A DNA stretch of 64,000 nucleotides from Chamaelirium japonicum (taxonomy: Eukaryota > Streptophyta > Magnoliopsida > Liliales > Melanthiaceae): the NCBI GenBank assembly GCA_947650365.1, contig OX393553.1, positions 37,229,526-37,293,525 on the forward strand, read 5' to 3'. The notes under the pieces are model-generated. The model made no database searches. It was not told the origin of the DNA and saw only the letters and a list, made by a program, of their open reading frames with translations. Both the position numbers and the translations under genes were made by a program. Below are positions 26,601-40,061 of the stretch, piece by piece (the stretch's first letter is position 1; each line of letters starts with the position of its first letter).

Positions 26601-29600
26601 AGTTGGTTGAAAATACAGACTATATATCCAAAAGGACCAAAACCCAAAAGTACATAAGAAATTAAGAATACATCATCAAAATTCTAATGAAACATCAAAT
26701 CTACTGCCAAAATGATCGGCGGCCCGGCTCATAATCATTTCTTGGATTTCGCCTCTGGTAAATGGATGCAAGATAATCTGTACAATAGTGTTGCCATGTC
26801 ATATACTGCTGGTGCCACTGTATAAACTCTCTCACATATTGCTCATACTCTGGTCCTGACACCCCAACCAAATATCCAATCACCGGATACTGTGTATATA
26901 AAGCGATGGTGACCCCTCCATCTGTATGGGGATATACAACTGCACTTTCAGTTATCGGATGATCATATCCATATGGATACAGTTGATATCCCTGAGGCTG
27001 AGGCTGAGGCTGAAGCTAAGAGCCATAAGAACTACCGCTCTAGTCACGATATCCATATGGAGAGTAGAAAATCCCTGACCATAATTGTATCCACCGTATC
27101 CGCCACTGGTCGTGCTTATCTCATCAAACTGAGACGATAATGAGTCAACCTCTTGGCTCCGATGAGTAGATGTGGAGCTATCTCTATCAGTCTGTCTCGG
27201 AGCACCTCGTCTACGCTCATAATGTCTTGCCCTCTTCTGTCGTGGATCAGCATGATCACGATCCTGAGTAGCATATTCAAACCGATCTTCTCCAGTAAAT
27301 GGGCTTAATGGTCTCTGTGATCCCGAAGCACCACCACCACCACTGCCTCCACCGCCACCGCCACCGCCACCACCACCACTGCCCCCATCGCCACCACCAC
27401 CGCTAGGAACATCATCACTACCACTATGACTATCATCAGAATCCTCATCGGTGCTACTGCTACGAGCCTGCGTCTCTAGGTCTGCAATATCTATACCCAT
27501 CTGTGAGGCGATGTATAGGCTCGGTCTACCTGAGGGGGTGTCCATAGCTGGAGATCCCAACTCCTTAACCCACTCATATAATGGGTCCTCCTCTGCGTCT
27601 CCAGAAAAAATATCGCTAAGATCGATCGGTCCCATGTCCCTGTCCTCTCCTTCTTTCAAATTTCTTATCATTATTCGTAAATTATAGTGCACGCGTACAA
27701 GTTTCTCCAACCTCTCATGCCCCAGCCTGTTCCTTCTTTTAGTGTGGATCAACCCAAACGTGCTCCAATTACGTTCACAACCGGATGATGAAGCGGTTTG
27801 TGAGAGGACTCGGACGGCAACTTGGCGTAGATTTGGGGCCGAAGTGCCATAAGTTACCCACCATTCAGCTACATTAATAAAAAAAATATCACTAAGTAAA
27901 TCTTAACAAATAAAAAAAGTGTTTATGATTTTTATTCATGATTTAAGTGTTTGACCTGGTTGTGTTAACTGTCTCCCACTTATTGCAGCTGGTATCGCGA
28001 AGCTACCCATCGCATCCCTAAAGATCTTCAACTACAAGATTGAGGGAATTAAAGCTTTAATGAGAAATACTCAATTAAAAGCTTCATCTCATAGAAATTA
28101 AAATGTGTAATCTATTTACAAGATTACCTCACTAAGACAGATCGCTTGTTCATTTGGATCTGATACTAACTTCGCAACTACATCTTGAATCCCTTTGAAT
28201 CAGGTCATCTCGAATTCCAAGATCGAGATTATAGTGATACATCGGATTCAAATAAAATGCTACAAAAAAGATTAGATAATCATCACAGTTATAATGATAA
28301 GCTCTAATTATACCACGTTAGGGATAGATTCTTACCAGCCTTATGTAAGGGATGTTGTAGCTGTGTTGTCCACCTTTTCTCAATGATCTTTAATATCCAA
28401 TCATGAGAACGATTGGTTTTCAATTGATCTTTCATCAGATCAATAGCACGATGCATATATCCCATGGTGGGCTTCTTATCTCCATCCACCATCCGCAATA
28501 CTTTCACAATAGGGTCGAGAATATCGACAACTTCACGGACTTTAATCCAAAATGCAGACTGCCCAACCAAGTCCTCAATATTTACACCAGCATGTCGCCC
28601 CTGATATTGCAGCCACTCTGGAGAAGTAAACATTGCCCTAAGACTATCTTTCTTATCGAGCAAGCTCTGTAGGGCTATATAGTTGCTTGCAAATCTAGTG
28701 AGACCCTGTCTCACAATATCCCCCCCACACTTCTCCCTCATCATAGCAAGCACATAACTATGATTATAGATGAAGTTTGTTATTGTTCTCGCCATCTGCA
28801 CCAGATTCTTTACTTTACTCTTCTTTCCAATATCCTTAAGCATCAAATCTATACAGTGAGCAGCACAGGGGGTCCAGAACAAGTTATAGCCACTTGTTTC
28901 CATGAGCTTTTTTCCAGCTTTCAGATATGCACTACCATTATCAGTGACAATCTGCACCACATTCTCTTTTCCTACCATATCTACAACTTCTTTCATCAAT
29001 TCATACAAATATTGATGATCCTTTATATGTGCAGACGCGTCAACTGATTTAAGAAAAATCGTTTTTCCGTCACTGCATGCCATAAAATTGATTAGTGACA
29101 TGCGCGTGGGACCTGTCCAACCATCACACATGATAGTAACACCATATTGTGGTCATTTCTTCTTTAAGTCCCCCATGTATTCTCGGAGATCGTCATCCTC
29201 CTGATCAAGAAGTGGGTTCATCAACTCATATGCACTTGGACGTTTCACTCCTGGTCCACACCTACCAGCCTCATCAAGCATCGTCTGGTAAAAGGGATTA
29301 TTAGCCACTGCATTAGGTGGCAAACCCCCGTAGTGTACAAATCTAACAATGAACTTGTGCAGTCTAGCCTTAATCCCCTTCTTATTTACTACTTGTGGAA
29401 TTGTTGGTTGACTCGTGTCCTGCCCTCTGCAAGCATATGGATCAAAACTTGACCGTGAAGACTTGCTTTGCCTCATAGACATTGAGCGCCATAAGCTACC
29501 AATACCCTTCCCCCCATGGCTAGTACCTCGAGTACCTGAACTTCCTCCGGTCTCACGTACAGAATGACCAAAATCAGGTCTCGTACGCTCTATCATTTCT

Positions 29601-32600
29601 CTCTGATCCCGTTCCCACTGTTCGGCACGGGACATATGACTTGCCTCTCTAAAGGCTGGATCATCATCGTCAGAGTTCTCTTCAATACGGATAGGGGCAG
29701 CCAAAGTCTCTCTGAATTGCTCCTCAGCCCTCCGCTTATCCAATGTCTTATCCTTACTTGTTCTGAGCACATCACTCATTAAATCTCTAACCTCTTTTGG
29801 ACATTTTGTACACTTCTCTACATTTGGAAAACCTCCAGCTAAGTGTTGTTTCAGTCTGGCTACCCCGCCACCCTTTAAAATCTTTTGGCAATAGTTGCAC
29901 TGTGACTTTGACTTATCACCAGCTACTGCAACACCGTGTTCCCATCCAATATCTTTCTTTCCCATTTTACTGTAAGTCTGTAAAAATGATATTAATTTAC
30001 AAGTTAATTCATGTTACTTTAATAGTCAACAACTCTAACCAAAATCTCTAGATTATGGGGACTACAGACTAGACACACATACACAAGTGTATGTGCCGAG
30101 CTTTCCCTACTAGAGTCTTGATTAGATGATTACGGTGATCCTATGAGTGTATGTGCAATAACAATAAGGTATCAAGATATATTCGACTTTAGATATCCAA
30201 TTGAATAGTCTAAGGCGCAACGGCTAGATCAGTTCCGGATCGGTGGAGGAGCACTAGGCTCTCTTAAATACCACCTTTCTTAGACAAACTTTTCTTAGAC
30301 ACCGTCAATCAATAGAATATTCAGTGGAAATGTTACAGTCGATTATATCGAGAAACCTAAGTGCAAGAAGTGTTCTAAATAAAGTCGTTTGATCGTTTCT
30401 ATCGTTATAACTCTTGAATGTTTATTTATTTTAAGATTTTATCTAATATTTATATTTTATCTAATATAATTTATAAATGAAAGTTCACCTTCAATGTGTG
30501 ACGTGTCTATCTATTTAGATTTTATAAAATATGCAGAACGCATAATAGATGTTAATTTTTTATGCGATGAGTTTAAGATTGCAAGCTCTATTGTTAATAA
30601 TGGATCCGTAAATAGAAATAACACATACGGACATACCTTTGTTATAAGATTTCTTACGAGTTATGACTCAAGCAGTCAAGCTTTCACTTCTATGCTTCTA
30701 TTCAAGGGCCAATGCTCACAAGCGTTTGCACCTTTGTACAGCCAAAACAAAAGAGAGTTAAAAGCCCGATAGCATCTAATGATCTAAATAACCAAAACAC
30801 TAGCTATTAGCTTAAAAATATCCACCGAAAAATAATATTTTGAACCGATATCACCGATAATACTTCGCAACCGGCCTTCGCACGGATAGCAATGCATGCA
30901 AAATACAATTAATGCATCGGTGTTGTGATCGAATTGCTTCAAAATTATGAGTTAAATTTTGATGATAATAAACTATTTTTATGCATAATTATGTTCCACA
31001 GATACTTGGATATTTAGAGCATTGATACCCTAAAGAGAGGCCTTATCTATCAAAGAATCCCAATTTCAACCAAACTCAAAGTGCATCCTACTATGGTCCT
31101 ATCAGTTGAGATAATATAGTCCTATGAATCCCAATTTCAACCAAACTCAAAGTGCATCCTACTCAAAGGGGTTTCCTAGATCGATCTAACCAGGAGGTCT
31201 GATCGGGCTCCCCGAAGAATTTCAGTCCTTTGACCGTCCAACCGGTCTAACACAAATTTTGATCGGTTTTATTTTAGAATGATCAAACTCTAGAGCATAA
31301 TCAAGATCGGTTTGGTTCTAGATTTAGGGTTTACAGATGTATACATTGAACCCGTCATATTAAAAAAAATCGATCAGTCAGATTTTAGATATATGTCTAA
31401 TTCCATTTTTTTACATAGTTTTCTGGGAAACCTTTTCAAACTTGTACAAATATATCAACAAAGTTTTGAAGAAAATCCGTTTATAAATTCTTTGATTAAA
31501 CATTTCGGCAAGTATGAATGATTAAATCAAGCAAATAAATAAATAAGATATGTGAACAAGCGTACATATCTGTGTTCTCATTTTGGGTTTCTTTTACAAA
31601 CTGGTGAGCACTAATTTGCATAGAGTGTGTGCAAGTTGCAATCTTGTGCAACCTTGTGCGTACCTCTAAGTGCAAGTCAGTGTGCACTGTGCACCACATA
31701 GGCCATAGGGGCTTGTGCGTAGTGCGTACAGAACCCAGTTTTTGAATTTTACAAAAACCAGTCTCATCGTTTTTGAATTTTACAAAAACCAAGTCACAGT
31801 AAGGAATAGGGAGAGAGGAAGAGAGACGGAATTCGTACCTCTAAGGAAGACGGAAGTGGGACTGTGTGAGTCGTGTGACTCACTTCGGCTTCGGCTTCGC
31901 CTTCGGCTTCGGCTTCGGGAGTGGGAGAGGGAGGGAGTGGGACGAAGTCACTTCGGCTTCGGGCCTTTGGCTACGGGAGTGGGAGAGTGAGGGAATGGGG
32001 GGGGGACTGTGGTCTGTGGGAGGAATGGGAGGGAGGGGCTTTAAATAAAAAAAAAATTCGGGCCAAAAGGGTTCGGCTTCGGGAGTGGGAGAGTGAGGGA
32101 ATGGGGGGAGGGGGGAATGTGGTCTGTGGGAGGAATGGGAGGGAGGGGCTTTAAATAAAAAAAAAATTTCGGGCCAAAAGGGTTCGGCTTCGGGAGTGGG
32201 AGAGTGAGGGAATGGGGGGGAGGGCTTCGGGAGTGGGAGAGTGAGGGAATGGGGGGGAGGGAGGGGCTTTAAATAAAAAAAAACTTTCGGGCCCAAACAA
32301 AAGACTGAATGACCGAAACCAGAGCTGCTGCAGTGGCCACCGAAAGTGAAAGCGAAGCAGGGAAACAGCTGGCCGGATTTTTCGGGCCAAAACAGCGAAA
32401 CAACGAAACCGAAGCGATATTTCGCGATATCTCGCGTGAGATTTCGCGAAATATCGCGACCGGGCGAAAATTTCGCCAGCTACAGCACGTGGGGTGGGCC
32501 CCAGCTGTCGGAAGAAGATTCCGTTCCGCGATATTTCGCGTGATATATCGCGAAATATCGTCGATATATCGACGCCACGTGTCGGTTTCTGCCGCGCCCA

Positions 32601-35600
32601 CGTGAAAATGGGCCCCACCTGTCTGGCGAAATAAATACCCCTAATATCGACGAGATTTCGCGCGATATATCGCGAAATATCGTCGATATTTCGCGCCAGC
32701 TGACACGCCACGTGAGATGGGACCACTGTCAGCCGATATTTCGAGATATTTCGCGTTTCCATAAATCTCGCGAAATTTCGAGCGATATTTCGCGATTTTT
32801 TTACATTTTTTATTCCGCTCGATATTGTTGCGGGATTTCGTACCGGGCTTTTGATTTTCCGAAATATTTCGCGATATTTCGCGAAATATTTCGATTTTTT
32901 GATCTATGGCAACGATGAACCAGAACCTCGCCGATTGGCAACGCGACACCAATGCTTGATTTGACCGGCTGGATCAAGCTCCACCTCAAACCCCACCACC
33001 CATGAACCCTCAAGATTTTCGGCCACCCTGGCAGAACAATCAAGACCCGGATGAACAATATCTTCGGAGCATCAGGTTAGAGGTGCCCTCTTTTGATGGC
33101 AGGCACGACCCCTAATTCTTTTTGGACTGGCTCCAGTCCATGGACCGATACTTTGCCTGGTACCTGAACCGCGGAAACTGCGATTCGTTGCCATGAAGCT
33201 TAGTGGACCTGCCTGCCAGTACTGGACCAATGTCGAAGCTTTAAGAGTCGCTCGAATCCAAGATCCCATCGACACTTGGGCCGCAATGAAGAATGAACTG
33301 AAGGGAAAATACGTGCCTCCGTCATATTAAGTTCGTCTATTGGATCAATGACACCAGTTCACCCAAGGCAATAAGTTCGCCAAGGACTACGTCGCCAAGT
33401 ACGACGAATTTTTGACTCGCTGCAACGTCCTGGGGACTGAAACCCCTATCCAGGTCCTATCCCGTTTTCGGTCAGGTCTGAGAGAAGACCTGAGGAATGA
33501 ACTCCTTGCATGAGATGTTACAGAGCTAGAGAGAGCCTACGCCTTAGTTCAAGATCTTGATAGCATTAAGTCCAACCACTCCCATCGGGGCCCAGATTCC
33601 CGAAGCAATGTCCCTCGGCCCTCCTCGAGCAACTACCCAGTCCTACCCTAACCAATTCCAAACAAGAGCTGATACCCCGGGTGATGTGATCCGACTTGGG
33701 CCCAAGCCCGTTGACCCACCCGAAGGCCCATCCTAGCCTGCCATGGATGAATAAGGCAAGATATCTCTTATGATATCTTTTACAATCTTTTTTTAATTTG
33801 AGATCTTTATTTTAGGCAAGTTGTTAGGATACTTATTGGCTTTTAAATTTGTTGCCATCTTTATCTTTTCTTTTAGCCTATTTAAAGGCCTCCATTGTAA
33901 CCATTGAAGGGAAGATGATGATGAATGAAAATTGATGGCGGATGCCTTCGTTGGTTCATAGATTTGAGTCCCTTACCTTGTATCCTGATGGATTTCAAGT
34001 CCCCTCTCATCTGAGTTTCTAATCTTTTCTTCTCTGTCACGGTTCTTATCCCCTCCGCCACTTCCCTCTCGGTGATTCCGTATCACTAGTTATCCTTTTA
34101 CAAAGAAAATACAAAAAGATTACACCGCCTCCATCTAACGCTCTTCGACGACGCGCGCCTGCATCAAGTAGGTATCAGAGCTCCGGGCTTCGTGGTGTTT
34201 CCATACCACGAACGATCTTCGCTTCGATCGTCGTCGTCCATCGTCATCGTCGCCGTTCCATCGTCACCATCGTCGCTGATTCGTCATCTTCTTCTGGTAC
34301 GTCGCCCTACAATCCCACCAAAAGAAAAAAAAAAGAGATCAGATCTGTTGAAAAAAAAGAAAAAGTGATCAGATCTGTTGAGAGAAAAAAAAAAGAGAAA
34401 GGAAACCTCCTTCAACCGCTACCAACCCCTTTGCTCGCCCACGCAACCACCACAAGCCACCCGCGAACCCTTCTCCTTTGCCGCCCGCCCGTCCACTGCA
34501 GGCAGCCCCCTTCCTCTCGCTCCACCCGCTAAACCGCCACCTCTTCCCGTGCTCCCGCGCACTCCGCAGCCATAAAAAAAAAAAACCCACACAGATCTGC
34601 CGTAGATCTGTGAAGACAAAAAAAGGAAAGAAAGAAAAGAAAAGGAAAGAAGAAGAAAAAGAAGAAGGAAAGGAAGAAAAAGGAAAAGAAAGAATAGAAG
34701 GGAAGAAAAAAAAAGGAAAGAAAAAAAGAAAAAAAAAGAAAAGAGAGAGAACCGTACCTGATGTGCAGCCGCTGCTGTGCTGCTTGCTGCCCACTGCTGC
34801 CGCCCTTTTCCTCTGCCCTATTTGCAAACAAGGGCCCAAACAAACCCTAAGCTATATCCCCCTTTAATCCCTTCCTTTACCTCTCATCCACACCCTTTGA
34901 TATCCATCCAAAGGCCACTAAATACAACCAATTCCCACTGTTTTTTTTAAAAGACCAATTCAGCCTACAACTTAAATTCCAGATCCGACTTTCATTTTCG
35001 GATCCAACCCGTTTACAAAACAGACCCGTCAAGACCCTACAACTTCAAAACCCCATATCTTTCTCATTTTTCATCCGATTTGAATGTTCTTGGTACCGAA
35101 TCGAAGCCATTTCCGAGCCTATGCATTCATACCATCAGCAGAAATTTTTGGCAAATCAATAATTACAGATTTTCAGATTTACCCCTGGACCACACTTCCA
35201 CCATTGTGACATGGATGCCAAGATGCAAGGGTTGGTTCGTTGTCATCAAGGGAGCAACTCCGTCTACGAGTACACTTCAGCATTCTATCGGCGCATGATT
35301 CGCTATGGTTTGTCAGAGAAAGATCTCATGGCAGTGACAGTATGTTAGAGGGCTCCGCTCCAACATAAAGGGCCAACTTTTATCTAGATCGTGAAGGGAT
35401 CTGGACGAAGCCTATGAGATAGCTTGTGAGATTGAATGGGAGCTACAACAAATGACCTTACCTCTAACGACTTCCTCAGATGGGTCGCCACCTCCAGTAT
35501 CTCTAGTGGAGCCTCCACCACCTACAGAGCTTCCTCCAGTTGTATCTTTGGTAGATCCATCACCTCCAATACCACCACCAGCAGACGAGCTCTCCCCTCC

Positions 35601-38600
35601 AGAGGATCTTCTGCCACCTGCCATGCTACCATCTACTGCGGATTCTTTCGAGGTGGTCTCCCTAGCCGAGCCTCAGCAGATTGATTTTCTTGGGCTAGAC
35701 CGACTTTTGGTGCCTATAGTGTTTTGTTCAGCTCTACCTCCATTCAGGCGAGCCGATGTTCGAGCAACCGCAGCGGTCTGATATTACTATCCGACTCGGT
35801 TGTCTACCCCAGTACCGCTGTGACATGTGTTTCCCGATCGACGACAGTGATACCTTCTCATGGGACCTCGGTGATGACTTCGGTATAGTGAGACATCATT
35901 TGTTGGGCCTCCACCATCAGCTCCTGACGACAGAGACCACATCGACGAAGGCCTCGATGCTGACTGCACCTTACCGTATGAACTCGAGGGCGAGTTCTTC
36001 GCAGCGGAAGCGAATGATGTGATCCGACTTGGGCCCAAGCCCGTTGACCCACCCGAAGGCTCATCCTAGCATGCCATGGATGAATAAGGCAGGATATCTC
36101 TTATGATATCTTTTAGAATCTTTTTTTTATTTGAGATCTTTATTTTAGGCAAGTTGTTAGGATATTTATTGGCTTTTAAATTTGTTGCCATCTTTATTTT
36201 TTCTTTTAGCCCATTTAAAGGCCCCCATTGTAACCATTGAAGGGAAGATGATGATGAATGAAAATTGATGGCGGATGCCTTCGTTGGCTCATGGATTTGA
36301 GTCCCCTACCTTTTATCCTGATGGATTTAAGGCCCCCTCTCATCTGAGTTTCTAATCTTTTCTTCTCTGTCACGGTTCTTATCCCTTCCGCCACTTCCCT
36401 CTCGGTGATTCCGTATCACTAGTTATCCTTTTATAAAGAAAATACAAAAAGATTACACCGCCTCCATCTAACGCTCTTCGACGACGTGCGCCTGCATCAT
36501 CGGGTCAAGGCATTGATAAAGACAACCGAGGCAAAGGCTCCGAGAGGGACTTCTCCAAAGTCAGCCCTCTCATAAAGTGCTATAAATGCCAATGCTACGG
36601 TCACGTGGCTGCCAACTGCCCAAGCCCTGTCAAAGTCAACATTGTTGATGGCACCTCCATTGAAGCGGTAAACCCAGGAGAGGCAGAATTCATCTATCAA
36701 GCTGAAGGAGATGGAGACTTTGATGACGATGATGATGAGGCAGTTCTGAGTTGCCTTAGACAGATACCTTCTCCTACTATGTCAGTTGTCAGGTGCGCCC
36801 TGTCTCAACCCAAGAGTCCAGATGACTGGAGACGTAGCGCCATTTTCCACACTTTCACTAAGATTGGGGATAAGAACTGCAAGGTCATTGTTGACAGCGG
36901 CAGTTGCATCAATGCTGTGTCATCAATCGTGATCTCCAAAGCAGGACTCAAAGTCATTCCCCATCCGCGTCCCTACCAAGTGTCCTGGATCAACTCCACT
37001 GTTATGGAGGTCAAGCAAAGATGTCTAGTGCCCATAAAGTTCAACGTCTACCAGGACAAAATCTGGTGTGATGTCCTGACCATGGACGTGGGTCAGATTT
37101 TTCTGGGACGACTTTGGCTGTTTGACATGTGTCTATTTGAGTATGAGGGTAAGAAAGTGAAACTGATTCCCTCCCAACCTAAGAGTAGTCAGACCGAGCA
37201 AAATTCAACCCTAGACAGGGAGGCTCTCAAAAAGCATGATTTGGCCCTAGTCGTGGTAGACTGGTTCTCTGGGATACCTAATTTCCTACCTTGCTCCAAA
37301 ACGTCTGATACGTTCCGAGTCGCTAAGATATTCTTTGACGGTGTCATCAGATTACCTAGGCTGCCTAAGACCGTTGTGTCCGATAGGGATGTCAAAGTCA
37401 CCAGGTTCTTTTGGAAGACCATGTGGCATAAATTGAGAATCAAGCTTCAATTTTTCACTGCATTCCATCCTCAAACCACTGGTCAAACCAAAGTTGTCAA
37501 TCTGAGTTTGGAAAATCTCCTGCGAACTCTAGTAGGTGAATATGTTGGGAGTTGGGATCTTAAACTGCCCATAGCCAAGTCTGCATGTAATACATCTGTC
37601 AATAAAACCACTGGCATGCGTCCGCATGAAGTCGTGCATGGTTTCAAACCTTGTCAACTTATAGATCTCATTCCCATGAGTCCATGATTGATTATCGTAG
37701 TGTCTCAGAGTCTGCATCTGCATTTGCATCTCTTATGCATGAATTACATAAGGAAATCAGTAGCCAAATTGAACAAAGTAATGCTGGCTATAAATTACGA
37801 GCCGATGCGCGGAAACGACTTCAAATCTTCAATGTGGGAGATTACGTGATGGTCCGGATTCGTCCGGAACGGTTTCCTTCGGGAGCTATTAAGAAGCTAC
37901 ATGCAAGCAGTGCAATTCCTTTTCGGGTTCTAAGAATTAAAATGGCTAATGCTTATGTTATTGAATTGCCTATGGGTTTTGGCATCAGTCCCATCTTCAA
38001 TATTGAAGATCTAATGGCTTATAAGGGCCCATATTTTAACATTAGAAATCCGTTGATAGATGAGCCTACCCTGGACTCTGCCTCTGAGAGCCCCTCCTTA
38101 TCTCCACTCCCAAAAATTCCCCCAAATGATACAGCAAAAGGCATTGATAAGATTCTGGATGGCGAGATTGTCTCTAGTCGGGACGGTGGAATCCGGCGAT
38201 ACCCGATTTGCTAGAAAGGAAGGCCCCCTTCTGAGGAGCCTGGATTGAGCGTCAGGGACCCCAGCAGATGGACCTAGATCTGCTGGAGCTGCACGAGAGG
38301 CATACCGAGCCTTACTCGACAGGGTCGAGTTCTCTCACCCCAGGAGAATGATGCAGACATCTACATCGAGCCAAGCCCGCGGCGCTTGTACCAGCACAGG
38401 AGGCGCCATCTGAGCTTGTGGTTGTGATCGGTTAAGAAAAGCCCACCCTAGTTATTTGCATTTATTTTGTCTTTTAGTATATCCTGCTTTGAGTTTAGTC
38501 CCACCTCGCCTGTCGGCTATCTGGGTTAGTCATTGTAAGCCTATATAAAGGCCCCTCATTTTTTCTTTGTAGGCACTGAATAATGAAATAAAACTTTTGG

Positions 38601-40026
38601 TTTCCTCCACTTTGTGTTGAGAGACTAAGGGCAAGGCGTGTGAAACCCTAACCCTATCCTTAGGTGTGTGAAACCCTAGGTCAGAACTAGAGGTGTGAAA
38701 CCCTAGTCTGTTTTACCTCCCATCTTTCCATCAGCTTTCTTCTCCATCTCTCATCTCTCCCCTTTCTCTCCGTCCACACCCCAGTGCCACCCACCCTTCC
38801 TCCCTCTCTGCTCGCGCTCGCCAACAACCCGATCCCCCCCCCACTCCTCCCGAGCCCCATCCCTCCTCCCCTCTCCCCGTGCCCCAGCCCCCTCCCCTCC
38901 CCTCCCCGCGCTACAGCCTCGGCCGACCCCTCCTCTTCCCTGCCCTGTAGCCCGCCCCCAAGCCCGACCTCATCCCTTCCTCTCCTTGCCCCGCGCCCAG
39001 TCACCGGCCCACCTCCTCCTTTCCCTTCCCCTGTCCTAGCCCGACCCCGACCCCCGCCTCCCCTCCTCGCAGCCCACGTCCAGACCCACCGCCCCTCCTC
39101 CTCGCGATCCATGCCCGACCACCCCGCCTCCCTCTCCACCTTCTGTCTCCCTCCTCCTTGCGGCCCGCGCCCGACCACCCCTGCCTCCTCTCCTCTGCCC
39201 AACCCGCACCATTCCGACTCCTCTGTAGCCCCGCGCCCCTCCAACCTCCCCTCTGCCCATCCCTCCTCCCTCAGCCTCGCAACCAACCCCGACCCAACCC
39301 GATCCCACTATGTTCCAAACCCGGGACCCCGATTCCATCATTCTCGGTTGATCCGGACGCTGATCACGGGTTCGATTGAGGGTGTTGACGGCTGACCCGG
39401 ACGCTGATCACGGGTTCGATTGAGGGTGCTGATGGCTGAACCGGACGCTGATCACGGGTTCGATTGAGGATGCTGACGTCTCCCCGGATATTTGATCACC
39501 ATTTTCAGAGTTCCTACTCGATTCGGGTTCCTGAGGCCAAGTGTGATCCTCAGTAGGTATCTCTTCCTAGTAGGGTATTCTCGATAATTCTATTAATTGG
39601 GTCTCCAGCATCTTATCTGTGCCGACTGCTGTCCACCATCGTGAGGTTGTGCGTTCCCACCTGCCTGTTAAGTTCATTAGTTCTCGATATTGCGGGACGG
39701 ACTCTTGCCGCTTAATTTAAGCATTGTTTATTTTAATTCTTGGAACTAAGATTGGACTGCCCGATGCTGATAGTTTTCTTTTAAAACCCATTATTCCCTA
39801 CTGATGGCTTGAACTAAATTTTCTGCCTGAAACTTTTAATTTATAGTGAACACCGTTAGTACAATTGAACTACTGATTTCCTGTCCACCTGCATCGTTTT
39901 GCATCAATTGGATTCCAATCTCAAATCGGTTTGAAAATCCTCAAAACCTATCAAGGTTGGATTGGTTTGGGTTTTGCCTAAATACCTTGGTTTCGAACCG
40001 ATGCACACCCCTAGTGGAAAAGTTCC

Positions 40027-40061
<35 letters not shown>

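Larger units (their letters stand above)
25467..32908 (-). mobile_element. 7.4-kb hAT transposon with two genes
   Basis: It begins CAAGGTTCGAAATC just after GCAGCGAT (25459-25466) and ends just before GCAACGAT (32909-32916), an 8-bp hAT-sized duplication with one mismatch. The right terminus read inward is CATAGATCAAAAAATCGAAA, so the terminal repeats are imperfect. Two genes run on the minus strand: a hAT transposase (26701-29965) and, downstream of it, a stand-alone BED-finger protein (25908-26510). The arms are unequal: the right arm is about 2.9 kb, with tandem TATA-like modules and TTTCGCGAAA palindromes. The left arm is 440 bp with several GGAAATATT motifs. It is inserted in the Ty3 element. 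Confidence 0.8.
23596..39906 (+). mobile_element. Ty3/gypsy LTR retrotransposon, nested and broken (fossil)
   Basis: LTRs at 23596-25206 and 38349-39906 begin TGATGCAGACATC and end CATCGTTTTGCATCA. The perfect 5-bp duplication ATTGG flanks the element (23591-23595 and 39907-39911). TGGTATCA at 25209 fits a tRNA-Met primer site. Gag remains, a zinc knuckle, aspartic protease and integrase pieces are visible; no reverse transcriptase or RNase H segment is recognised. It is broken in many places and was entered by a hAT transposon (25467-32908) and by another LTR element (33682-36499). The LTRs differ by roughly 5% by eye plus indels, so it is perhaps about two million years old. It lies wholly within intron 2 of the DUF2301-type gene. 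Confidence 0.92.

Noticed and set aside
32151-32762. 203-codon minus-strand frame near the hAT end
   Set aside because: It runs through the TTTCG palindrome array and tandem modules; repetitive Arg/Ile/Ser content, not a protein.
34369-34867. Lys-rich and Phe/Ser-rich frames that look like a basic protein
   Set aside because: Purine-rich low-complexity leader of a nested LTR element, with no domain.
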